A stretch of DNA of 64,000 bases from an uncultured Halomonas sp. (GTDB lineage Bacteria > Pseudomonadota > Gammaproteobacteria > Pseudomonadales > Halomonadaceae): positions 1 through 64,000 of the forward strand of contig NZ_CAMPKE010000014.1 in NCBI RefSeq assembly GCF_946887195.1, in the 5' to 3' direction. This document shows positions 53,749-61,618 of the stretch, piece by piece; the stretch's first letter is position 1, and the number at the start of each line of letters is the position of its first letter. The position numbers and the translations under genes were made by a program. Below the pieces are notes generated by a model, which had not been told where the DNA came from, made no database searches, and saw nothing but the letters and a program-made list of their open reading frames with translations.

Positions 53749-54723
53749 TCATTGCGAGGGATCGATCAATAGCCGGCCGTGAATGTCGCCGTTGAGCAGT
53801 GCCTCGGCGCGCTCGGCGATCAGTTCCATGCCGATTTCCTCGTATTGCATGGTGGAGAACAGCTCATCGGGTAGCTCGGCCAGGCGCTGCCAGGCATCGC
53901 GGCGCTGCTCGAAGGGAATCATCACGCTATCGGTGCCGAGCAGCGAAACGCCGCGCAGAATGAACGGCATGACGGTGGTCGCAAGCTCGGTGCCGCCAGC
54001 CAGGCCTACCGCCGCCACACGACCGTTGTAATCCATGCGCGCCAGCACATTGGCCAGCACCTGACCGCCGACGGTATCCACGGCGCCGGCCCAGCGGCCC
54101 TTCTCCAGCGGGCGCGGTTCGCCTTCGAATTCGAAGCGGTCATGAACATCGTGCGCGCCGAGTTCCTTGAGCCACTGGCTCTGATCGGGCTTGCCGGTCA
54201 CCGCATGCACCTCGTGGCCGAGCTGCGACAGCATCTGCACGGCCCAACTGCCCACGCCGCCAGTGGCACCGGTAACCAGTATCGCGCTGCCCGGGGCGAG
54301 TCCCGCCGCTTCGAGGCGGATCACGCAGAGCATGGCGGTCAACCCGGCGGTGCCCAGCAGCATGGCGTTTTTCGTGGTCAGCCGCTCGGGGCAGGGCACC
54401 AGCCACTCGGCATCGACGTTCATGGTGTCGGCGAAACCGCCCCAATAGCGCTCGCCCACGCCCCAGCCAGTGAGGATCACCTTGTCGCCCGGGCGATAGC
54501 GTTCATCGCTGGATTCGCGCACGCTACCGGCCAGATCGATGCCTGGCACGAAGGGATAGTCGCGCACGACCTTGGCCTGGCCGGAGACCGCCAGTGCATC
54601 CTTGTAATTCAAATCCGAATAGTCGATAGCGACGCTGACCGCGCGCTGCGGTAGCTGATCGTCATCGATCGTCTCGACCCGGCTGCGCGGGTCTTCATCC
54701 TTGAGCATGAGTACGCGAGGCAT
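53749..54723 (-). CDS. acuI: NADPH-dependent acrylyl-CoA reductase family protein (AcuI/YhdH)
   Basis: A 324-residue zinc-independent medium-chain reductase with VAIDYSDLNYKDALAVSG, PFVPGIDLAGSV, the nucleotide-binding LVTGATGGVGSWAVQML and VDTVGGQVLANVLA. AcuI reduces acryloyl-CoA, a toxic intermediate of DMSP and propanoid breakdown, to propionyl-CoA. The ATG at 54723 is chosen because AGGAGAT precedes it and MPRVLML fits the family. It is a single gene, divergent from dgkA. Confidence 0.87.
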   Translation of the reverse strand: MPRVLMLKDEDPRSRVETIDDDQLPQRAVSVAIDYSDLNYKDALAVSGQAKVVRDYPFVPGIDLAGSVRESSDERYRPGDKVILTGWGVGERYWGGFADTMNVDAEWLVPCPERLTTKNAMLLGTAGLTAMLCVIRLEAAGLAPGSAILVTGATGGVGSWAVQMLSQLGHEVHAVTGKPDQSQWLKELGAHDVHDRFEFEGEPRPLEKGRWAGAVDTVGGQVLANVLARMDYNGRVAAVGLAGGTELATTVMPFILRGVSLLGTDSVMIPFEQRRDAWQRLAELPDELFSTMQYEEIGMELIAERAEALLNGDIHGRLLIDPSQ

Positions 54724-54893
54724 ATCGATCTCCTGAACTGAATAAGCAGGCTTACGTTTCTTCCAGCCTAGTCGCGTACCCATCGGGGCGACAACGCGAC
54801 CATTGACTCAATCGGCGATCGCGACGCGACAGGTGGCGACAGGCAGGCCCTCTGCTACCATCGCGGAATTACGACGACCCGCGAGATTCGAGC

Positions 54894-55265
54894 ATGAAAC
54901 CGAGCGACACCGGCTGGCGCCATCTGGTCCATTCGACCCGCTATTCGATGCAGGGCTTCAAGGCGGCGTTTCTCAACGAGGCCGCTTTCCGTCAGGAAGT
55001 GTTGCTGTGCGCGCTGCTGCTGCCGCTGGCCTGGTGGATCGCCGCGACGCCGGTGCAGTGGATTCTGCTGGTGGGTAGCTGCTTTCTGGTACTGATCGTC
55101 GAGTTGCTCAACAGCGCGGTGGAAACCGCTATCGATCGGATCGGCCTCGAACACCACGAGCTATCCGGGCGTGCCAAGGATATCGGCTCGGCGGCGGTCA
55201 TGCTGTCGTTGATGATGGCCGGGATGACTTGGGGCGTGCTGCTTTGGCAGCGGCTGATGGGCTGA
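54894..55265 (+). CDS. dgkA: Diacylglycerol kinase DgkA
   Basis: A 123-residue integral membrane kinase with three hydrophobic helices. Conserved residues are in NEAAFRQEVLLC, VELLNSAVETAIDRIG and HELSGRAKDIGSAAVML. It recycles diacylglycerol released during periplasmic glucan or lipopolysaccharide modification. Confidence 0.95.
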   Translation: MKPSDTGWRHLVHSTRYSMQGFKAAFLNEAAFRQEVLLCALLLPLAWWIAATPVQWILLVGSCFLVLIVELLNSAVETAIDRIGLEHHELSGRAKDIGSAAVMLSLMMAGMTWGVLLWQRLMG

Positions 55266-55368
55266 CGAGCAGTGTAATGCGGGTAACGCCGCCATGGGCC
55301 GCCTCGCTATCGATGGCACTGCATCCTCGCTATGCTGGCAGGCATGACCGTTCCATTTCCTGATCGAG

Positions 55369-58300
55369 ATGCCCATGCCACTGCCCGACGCCTTTCTACC
55401 GCTGACGGCGATTCCCGAATCGCTGCAGGCTTCGCTGCGCCAAGTGGAAGCGCGGCTGCGCGATGCGCTCTCCCGCGCCGATGACATCGGTGAGCGACAG
55501 CAGACCGATCTGCCCAGCGAGTGCTGGATGGCGCTGGAGTCGTCGCGCCGTGAGCAGTTGGCTCGGGTGCTGGCGATTTCCGGCTTCGCCGCCGACACGC
55601 TGACTCGCTACCCCGCCTGGCTTGCCAGCCTGGATGCCGATGGTGAACTGGATGCGCCACTGGGCGCCGATACCCTGACGCAGATGCTTGACGATGCGCT
55701 GGATGGCATCGATGACGAAGCGCAAATGCATGCGGCGATCAGGCGCTTTCGCCGTGCGCGCATGCTGGGCATCGTCTGGCGCGATCTGACCCGACCGCCG
55801 GGATGCGACATGTGGGAGTCCGCCGCGAGCGTTTCGCGGCTGGCCGAAACCTGCCTGGAGGGTGCGCTCGGTTGGTTGGAGTCGCATTTCGCGCCGCGCT
55901 GGGGCCTGCCCGCGCCACGCGAGGATGGCACGGCGCAGCGTCTGGTGGTGCTGGGCATGGGCAAGCTGGGTGCCGGCGAGCTCAACCTGTCGTCGGATAT
56001 CGACCTGATCTTCGCGTTTCCCGAGAAGGGCTGCACCCAGGGCGGCAAGCGCGAATACGACCATCAGGAGTATTTCACGCGCCTCGGCCAGAAACTGATC
56101 GCCGCGCTGGACGCGATCACTGCCGACGGTTTCGCCTTTCGCGTCGATATGCGCCTGCGCCCGCTGGGCGATGGCGGGCCGCTGGTCGGCAGCTTCGCCA
56201 TGCTGACCAGCTACTATCAGAATCAGGGCCGTGAGTGGGAGCGCTACGCGATGCTCAAGGCGCGCCCCGTTGCCGGCGATCTCGATGCCGGCAATGAACT
56301 GCTGGCCAGCCTGCGGCCGTTCGTCTATCGCAAGTACCTGGACTTCGGCGCGATCGAGTCGCTGCGCGAGATGAAATCGCTGATCAACCGTGAGGTGCGC
56401 CGCAAGGGCATGGCCGACAATATCAAGCTCGGCCATGGCGGCATCCGCGAGGTGGAGTTCGTGATCCAGGCCCTGCAACTGATCCGCGGCGGGCGCGATA
56501 CCGAGTTGCAGGTTCCCTCGTTGAGAAAAGCGCTCGCGCGGCTCCCGGCGCTCGAACTGCTGCCCCAGCCGGTCATCGATGAGCTCGAGGCCGATTATGT
56601 CTTCCTGCGCGATCTCGAGCATGCCCTGCAGGCGCTGGAGGACCGTCAGACCCAGACGCTACCCGACGACGAACTGGACCGCGCGCGCATCGCGTTGGCC
56701 ATGAGCCGGCAGGAGTGGCGCTTCGCCGATTGGGCGGCGCTGATGGCGACGCTGGCTAGGGTTCGTCAGCGGATTCGCAAGCATTTCGATGCGGTGATCG
56801 CCGACCCGGAAGAGGAAGCGGAGACACCGGTCGCCGTCGATGACGACAACGGCGGGCCGGGGGAGGAGAACCCGGTGCCACTCGATGAATGGCGGGCGCT
56901 ATGGCGGGGCGAGTTGGCCGACGACGAGCCTCGGGCGCTGCTCGCCGATGCGGGATTCAGCGACCCCGAAACTGCCGCACGCCGCCTGTTGACGCTGCGC
57001 CAGTCGCGACAGGTGCAGGCGATGCAGCGTATCGGCTTCGATCGCCTCGATGCCCTGATGCCGCTGCTGTTGGCGGCGGTGGCCGAGAGTGGCACGCCGG
57101 ATCGCGTGCTCGAACGGGTGCTGCCACTGATCGAGGCGGTGCTGCGCCGCACGGCCTATCTGGCGCTGCTGCGCGAGAATCCCGAGGCACTCGGCCATCT
57201 GATGACGCTATGTGCGGCGAGCCCGTGGATTGCCGAGCAGATCGCCCGCTATCCCGTACTGCTCGATGAACTGCTGACCCCGGCGACGCTGTATTCACCG
57301 GCCGACAAGGCGCGCCTGACCGATGAACTGCGCCAGGCGCTGGGGCGCATTCCCGAGGACGACGAGGAGGCCCAACTCGAGGCGCTGCGCATCTTCAAGC
57401 ATGCCCAGGTGCTGCACGTGGCGGCCTCCGACATCGCCGGCGCACGAGCGCTGATGAAGGTCAGCGATTATCTGACCTTCATCGCCGAGGTGGTGCTCGA
57501 ACAGGTACAGGCGATGGCCTGGAAGCATCTGGTGCGCAAGCATGGCCGCCCGCGGCGCCGCGAAGGGGCCAGCGGCGATGGTGGCAGCAACCAAGGCGAT
57601 TTTCTGATCGTCGGCTACGGCAAGCTGGGCGGCATCGAGTTGGGCTACGCCTCGGATCTCGATCTGGTGTTCATCCACGATGCCTCGTCAAACGGCACGA
57701 CCGATGGCGAGCGCGTCATCGACAATGCGGTATTCTTCACTCGCCTCGGCCAGCGAATCATCCACTTGCTGACCGCGATCACGCCGGCGGGTGCACTCTA
57801 CGAGGTCGACATGCGGCTGCGCCCATCGGGCAATTCGGGCCTGCTGGTCGCCAGCCTCGATGCCTTCGCCGATTATCAGCGCAACCAGGCCTGGACCTGG
57901 GAGCATCAGGCGCTGGTGCGTGCCCGGGTGGTGGCGGGCAATCAGGCGCTCGGCGAGCGTTTCGATGACGTGCGCCGCGAAATTCTCGGCCGCCAGCGCG
58001 ATCGCGAGTCGCTGCGCGCCGAGGTGGTCAAGATGCGCCACAAGATGCGTGAGCACCTCGGCAGCAGCGCAATGGCCCGCCAGCAGGGTGAGTTCGATCT
58101 CAAGCACGACGCCGGTGGCATGATCGATATCGAATTTTTATGCCAATACGCGGTGCTGTCGATGGGATTCGACACACCCGAGCTATTGGCCTGGAGTGAC
58201 AATATTCGTATTCTGGAGACCTTGGAGTCGAGTGGCTGCCTACCGGCCGATGACGCTCGACGTCTTCGCGACGCTTACCTTGCCTATCGCGACGCTTCGC

Positions 58301-58416
58301 ACCGCAATGCGCTGACCAAGACCGGAGGGCGCGTCGACGAGGCCGATTACCGCGAGCACTGTCGGGTCGTCAGCGACCTATGGCAACGCTGGCTCGAGCC
58401 CACCGAACACACCTGA
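55369..58416 (+). CDS. glnE: Bifunctional glutamine synthetase adenylyltransferase/deadenylase GlnE
   Basis: A 1015-residue enzyme with two nucleotidyltransferase domains, each with a glycine-rich loop and a DxD metal motif. The deadenylase half has MGKLGAGELNLSSDIDLIF. The adenylylating half has YGKLGGIELGYASDLDLVF. A helical linker with an acidic, low-complexity insert (PEEEAETPVAVDDDNGGPGE) separates the two, which partly explains the length above E. coli GlnE. It controls glutamine synthetase under PII. ATGs at 55369 and 55375 are both possible starts. Confidence 0.95.
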   Translation: MPMPLPDAFLPLTAIPESLQASLRQVEARLRDALSRADDIGERQQTDLPSECWMALESSRREQLARVLAISGFAADTLTRYPAWLASLDADGELDAPLGADTLTQMLDDALDGIDDEAQMHAAIRRFRRARMLGIVWRDLTRPPGCDMWESAASVSRLAETCLEGALGWLESHFAPRWGLPAPREDGTAQRLVVLGMGKLGAGELNLSSDIDLIFAFPEKGCTQGGKREYDHQEYFTRLGQKLIAALDAITADGFAFRVDMRLRPLGDGGPLVGSFAMLTSYYQNQGREWERYAMLKARPVAGDLDAGNELLASLRPFVYRKYLDFGAIESLREMKSLINREVRRKGMADNIKLGHGGIREVEFVIQALQLIRGGRDTELQVPSLRKALARLPALELLPQPVIDELEADYVFLRDLEHALQALEDRQTQTLPDDELDRARIALAMSRQEWRFADWAALMATLARVRQRIRKHFDAVIADPEEEAETPVAVDDDNGGPGEENPVPLDEWRALWRGELADDEPRALLADAGFSDPETAARRLLTLRQSRQVQAMQRIGFDRLDALMPLLLAAVAESGTPDRVLERVLPLIEAVLRRTAYLALLRENPEALGHLMTLCAASPWIAEQIARYPVLLDELLTPATLYSPADKARLTDELRQALGRIPEDDEEAQLEALRIFKHAQVLHVAASDIAGARALMKVSDYLTFIAEVVLEQVQAMAWKHLVRKHGRPRRREGASGDGGSNQGDFLIVGYGKLGGIELGYASDLDLVFIHDASSNGTTDGERVIDNAVFFTRLGQRIIHLLTAITPAGALYEVDMRLRPSGNSGLLVASLDAFADYQRNQAWTWEHQALVRARVVAGNQALGERFDDVRREILGRQRDRESLRAEVVKMRHKMREHLGSSAMARQQGEFDLKHDAGGMIDIEFLCQYAVLSMGFDTPELLAWSDNIRILETLESSGCLPADDARRLRDAYLAYRDASHRNALTKTGGRVDEADYREHCRVVSDLWQRWLEPTEHT

Positions 58417-58540
58417 TCGATGCGTTCGGCCTGCCGCGAAGATGCCTCGTCGTGAAAACCAAGGCTTACCGCACGTCCGCCGGCGCCTTTGGCGCTGTCG
58501 GTAATCAATGACAGCAAATCGAGAACGAAGGAAGATCACT

Positions 58541-59464
58541 ATGTCGATGGCCGACCGAGACGGTCTCATCTGGTTCGATGGCGAACTCGTCCCCTGGCGC
58601 GATGCCAATGTCCACGTACTGACCCATACCCTGCATTACGGCATGGGGTGCTTCGAGGGCGTACGTGCCTACGCCACCGAGCGGGGCACCGCGATCTTCC
58701 GTTTGAAGGAGCACACCGACCGGCTGTTCGACTCCGCCAAGATTCTGGGCATGGCAATGCCATTCAGCAAGGCCGAGATCAACGACGCCTGCCGTGCGGC
58801 GGTTCGCGAGAACAACCTGAAGGAAGCCTATCTGCGGCCGATGGTATTTTTCGGCTCCGAAGGCATGGGGCTGCGCGCCGACAATCTGAAGACGCACGTC
58901 ATCGTCGCCGCCTGGGAGTGGCCGTCGTACATGTCGCCGGAAGCCCGCGAACTGGGCATCAAGGTGCAGACGTCGTCGTTCACCCGTCATCACGTCAATA
59001 TCTCGGTGACCCGCGCCAAGGCCAATGGCCAGTACATCAATTCGATGATGGCGCTCGCCGAGGTCCAGCGCGGCGGCTACGACGAGGCGCTGCTGCTCGA
59101 CCCGCAGGGCTACGTCGCCGAGGGCTCCGGCGAGAATCTGTTCGTGGTCAAGGATGGTGTCATCTACACGCCGATGCTGACCTCATGCCTGAATGGCATC
59201 ACCCGTAACACCGTGCTGCACATGGCCGAGAAACTCGGCTACGAGCTGCGCGAAAAGCTGATTACCCGCGACGAGGTCTATATCAGCGACGAGGCGTTCT
59301 TCACCGGCACCGCTGCCGAGGTGTTGCCGATTCGCGAACTCGACGGTCGCCCCATCGGCGAAGGCCGCCGCGGCCCGATCACCGAGCAGATCCAGACGAT
59401 GTATTTCGATGTGGTGAGCGGCAAGCAGACACTCGATGCGCAGTGGCTTTCGCCGGTTGCCTGA
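58541..59464 (+). CDS. ilvE: Branched-chain amino acid aminotransferase IlvE
   Basis: A 307-residue fold-type IV aminotransferase making Leu, Ile and Val. It has HTLHYGMGCFEGVRAY, the probable PLP Lys in TRAKANGQYINSMMAL, and GYVAEGSGENLFVV. The frame opens at 58508, but the ATG at 58541 is preceded by AAGGAAG. It follows glnE and ends the block with a strong terminator. In pseudomonads glnE-ilvE leads into waaF, a gene absent here. Confidence 0.95.
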   Translation: MSMADRDGLIWFDGELVPWRDANVHVLTHTLHYGMGCFEGVRAYATERGTAIFRLKEHTDRLFDSAKILGMAMPFSKAEINDACRAAVRENNLKEAYLRPMVFFGSEGMGLRADNLKTHVIVAAWEWPSYMSPEARELGIKVQTSSFTRHHVNISVTRAKANGQYINSMMALAEVQRGGYDEALLLDPQGYVAEGSGENLFVVKDGVIYTPMLTSCLNGITRNTVLHMAEKLGYELREKLITRDEVYISDEAFFTGTAAEVLPIRELDGRPIGEGRRGPITEQIQTMYFDVVSGKQTLDAQWLSPVA

Positions 59465-59500
59465 TTCGTCGGCTGCGATGATCCGAACGGCCAAACGCAG

Positions 59501-59526
59501 AGCACCCCGCATGGGGTGCTTTTTTT
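59501..59526 (+). terminator. Intrinsic terminator of ilvE
   Basis: AGCACCCC at 59501-59508 and GGGGTGCT at 59513-59520 form a perfect 8-base stem with a GCAT loop, followed by T at 59521-59526. This is a textbook Rho-independent terminator. Confidence 0.95.
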
Positions 59527-59879
59527 ATGCCGGGAACCCCAGCACAAGGGAAGTGGTGCGGTGGTAGGGAAGCGTGGCTTCCGTGCCCATGTGTCGCGTG
59601 TCCTTGCCTCGATCGGTTGCCTCGATAGTCAGCCGATAGTCACGTCGCTTCTGCTACCCCGCCATGGCAGGATAAACCGATTCAGCGCTCGATAGGTTGA
59701 CTTGTGTTAAGAAAATCGAGTAAATCATGCTTTAAAATCAAACAAGAAAACCCTGAATAATCAGCTATCTAAGACTTATTGACTAATCGATATGTGGCGA
59801 TGGCTCCAAGCTCGTCGAGCGGACTTCACCTGTTGACAGAAGCCAGGGTGAAGCCAGGATAAAAGAGAAAATAGAACGC
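59527..59879. other. Gap without a recognised gene downstream of ilvE
   Basis: About 350 bases between the ilvE terminator and the candidate small RNA terminator. GC content drops after 59690. Minus-strand frames of about 80 codons run from here into the hairpin region, but they read through the small RNA structure and terminator and have no ribosome-binding site, so I do not call them. No repeats or insertion-sequence ends were seen. Confidence 0.6.
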
Positions 59880-60042
59880 AAAAAAATGGACCGCATGAGC
59901 GGTCCAAGGTACGCAGGGAACTGATGAAACTCTGGTGCATGCCGCCTATGAGGCGTCGTGCTATGAATTCGAGGGCATCCTTGCCTGGGAAATCCTTTCC
60001 CCTTAGTGGCACTATCCGTGGCTCGCAAGCCGTGCCTTACAT
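59880..60042 (-). ncRNA. Candidate sigma-54-dependent small RNA with GGA-loop hairpins
   Basis: An RNA of about 163 bases is predicted from a sigma-54 promoter (60051-60067) to a perfect terminator: TGGACCGC at 59887-59894 and GCGGTCCA at 59899-59906, then seven T on the minus strand. In transcript order the predicted hairpins are: (A) GGCAC 60036-60032 with GTGCC 60012-60008, enclosing GGCT/AGCC; (B) GGGAAA/UUUCCC at 60001-59987 with loop GGA; (C) GGCA/UGCC at 59985-59974 with loop AGGA; (D) CGCC/GGCG at 59955-59943; (E) the terminator. ANGGA motifs occur in the A junction and in B and C, the type bound by CsrA/RsmA. No open frame with a ribosome-binding site fits. It could also be the 3-prime end of the gluconate dehydrogenase mRNA. 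Function is inferred. Confidence 0.6.
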
Positions 60043-60050
60043 CCTAGATA

Positions 60051-60067
60051 GTGCGAATGTTGTGCCA
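60051..60067 (-). promoter_or_regulatory. Near-consensus sigma-54 promoter
   Basis: Read on the minus strand, TGGCAC then AACAT then TCGCA gives GG at -24 (60066-60065), exactly ten bases, and GC at -12 (60054-60053). Only one of the commonly conserved positions (T to C before the -12 GC) differs from TGGCAC-N5-TTGCW. It lies in AT-rich DNA and points at the small RNA candidate, with a start expected near 60041. Confidence 0.7.
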
Positions 60068-60312
60068 TTTTTAGAAAAATCATAATAAAACAATAACTTA
60101 ATAAAAAACCCTCTTTAATAATCACCGAGAAACGGTCCATAAAAGCCTGGCGGCATGAGAAAAGCGTCTCCATATGGCAACGAATAAACCCTACTTTTAT
60201 TTTATTCCTTTAAAATCAATTAATTATTACGTCTCTTTTTGGCAACACCGGGTTTGGCCGCTCTCACGACAAAGGTCTGATAGCGAGAATGGAGAGGGGC
60301 GAGGCTCCATCC
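60068..60312. promoter_or_regulatory. AT-rich upstream region with an IHF-like site
   Basis: This is the likely enhancer region of the sigma-54 promoter and the tail of the gluconate dehydrogenase operon. Positions 60214-60226 match the IHF consensus WATCAA-N4-TTR exactly (AATCAA, TTAA, TTA), about 150 bases upstream of the promoter. IHF commonly bends DNA between enhancer and sigma-54 promoters, though usually closer. ATGGAG and CTCCAT form a weak hairpin near 60289-60310, just after the cytochrome gene, without a T-tract. No gene is seen. Confidence 0.45.
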
Positions 60313-61608
60313 TTACAGCTTTTCGTCCAGTTGCGTCGCTTCGCGTACCTCTTCGACCGTTTCGCTATCGACGGGAGGCGCGTCGTTGCCCCAGGCGCTG
60401 CGGATATAACTCAGCACGGCGGCGATCTGATCATCGTCGAGCTTCCAGTCGAACGGCGGCATGGAAAGCCTGTTGGGGCGGGTTTCGGTATTCGGCTCGC
60501 TGGCGCCGCGTAGAACGACATGAATCAGCGAGGTGGGATCATTGGCCTGCACGATGGGGCTGCCGGCCAGCTCGGGGAAAACATCCTGCATGCCTTTACC
60601 GTTATAGCGATGGCAGCCTGTGCAGTTGTCGACGTACAGTGCGCGTCCCAGATCGCCTTCGCTTTGCGCGTCCTGCTCGCTTTCGTCAGCCGGCTGCTCT
60701 TCTTCCTCCTCCTCTTCTTCGCTGCTGGCCGCTTGCCGTTCGTCAGGTAGATCCTTGAGATAGATCGCGATCGCCTCGAGATCGTCTCGCGTCATGTGCT
60801 GGGTACTATTTTCAATGACTTCCTGCATCAAACCGCCGGCGAACTGCTCGCCATTGGTGCCGGTCTTCAGGTACTCGACGATGTCCTCCTTCGTCCAGTC
60901 TCCCAGGCCGGTAACGGGATCCGCCGTCAGATCCGGTGCGTGCCATTGCTGAAGCTCGGAACCGGTGTAGGGTGCGCTCTTGTTAGCGCCGCCGAAGAAG
61001 TTCCTGGGTGTATGGCAGGCACCGCAGTGGCCCAGCCCTTCCACCAGATAGGCGCCACGATTCCACTGCGCGGATTTCTTGGGATTGGGCTCGTAGACGC
61101 CGGGCTCGAAAAACAGCATCTTCCAGCCGGTCATGAGCTGGCGCCAATCGAGTGGGCCGATCAGTTCCGTTGGCGCCTCCGCGTTACTCACCGGCTCGAT
61201 GGTCTGCAGATAGGACCAGATGGCCATCAGATCCTCGCGGGTCGTCTTGGTGAAGTAGGGGTAGGGAAAGGCGGGGTAGAGGTGATTGCCCTCGGCATTG
61301 ATGCCTTCGCGCATCGCACGCACGAACTGATCGCTGTTCCAGGCGCCCAACCCGGTCTGCACATCGGGCGTGAGGTTGGCCGAATAGATGGTCCCGAACG
61401 GCGTGGGCACCGGGCGCCCACCAGCCATGTACTCGCCGTTGGGGGCGGTATGACAGGCGGTGCAGTCGCCGACGGTGGTCAGATAACGACCGCGCTGAAT
61501 CTGATTGAAGGAGTTCTCGTCGGCGCGGATGTGGAGGGGAAGGGCCGTCAGCCCGAACGCGGCGAGACACAGGCCGGGCAGGACAGCGGCATGGGTAGGA
61601 TGGTACAT
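60313..61608 (-). CDS. Triheme cytochrome c subunit of gluconate 2-dehydrogenase-type complex
   Basis: A 431-residue cytochrome c with three heme sites, CTACH, CGACH and CTGCH, each with a downstream Met-containing region. The N terminus is hydrophobic (PGLCLAAFGLTALPLHIRA) and fits a signal peptide. This is the electron-accepting subunit of membrane-bound GMC dehydrogenases, passing electrons to ubiquinone. Between the second and third heme domains is an acidic stretch with eight consecutive Glu, followed by more Glu, Asp and Gln. GGGAGG precedes the ATG. It is the last gene of the operon. Confidence 0.92.
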   Translation of the reverse strand: MYHPTHAAVLPGLCLAAFGLTALPLHIRADENSFNQIQRGRYLTTVGDCTACHTAPNGEYMAGGRPVPTPFGTIYSANLTPDVQTGLGAWNSDQFVRAMREGINAEGNHLYPAFPYPYFTKTTREDLMAIWSYLQTIEPVSNAEAPTELIGPLDWRQLMTGWKMLFFEPGVYEPNPKKSAQWNRGAYLVEGLGHCGACHTPRNFFGGANKSAPYTGSELQQWHAPDLTADPVTGLGDWTKEDIVEYLKTGTNGEQFAGGLMQEVIENSTQHMTRDDLEAIAIYLKDLPDERQAASSEEEEEEEEQPADESEQDAQSEGDLGRALYVDNCTGCHRYNGKGMQDVFPELAGSPIVQANDPTSLIHVVLRGASEPNTETRPNRLSMPPFDWKLDDDQIAAVLSYIRSAWGNDAPPVDSETVEEVREATQLDEKL

Positions 61609-61618
61609 GTGGCCTCCC

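Noticed and set aside
55396..56622. 408-codon minus-strand open frame
   Set aside because: It is antisense to glnE, with no start signal and no recognisable domain.
59776..60028. Two overlapping minus-strand frames of about 80 codons downstream of ilvE
   Set aside because: Both cross the perfect hairpin terminator at 59880-59906 and the predicted RNA hairpins, and have no ribosome-binding site.
60022..60041. GacA-box-like sequence (TGTAAG, six bases, CTTGCG) near the small RNA start
   Set aside because: The second half-site matches CTTACA at only four of six positions, and it lies inside the predicted transcript, where it is explained by hairpin A.
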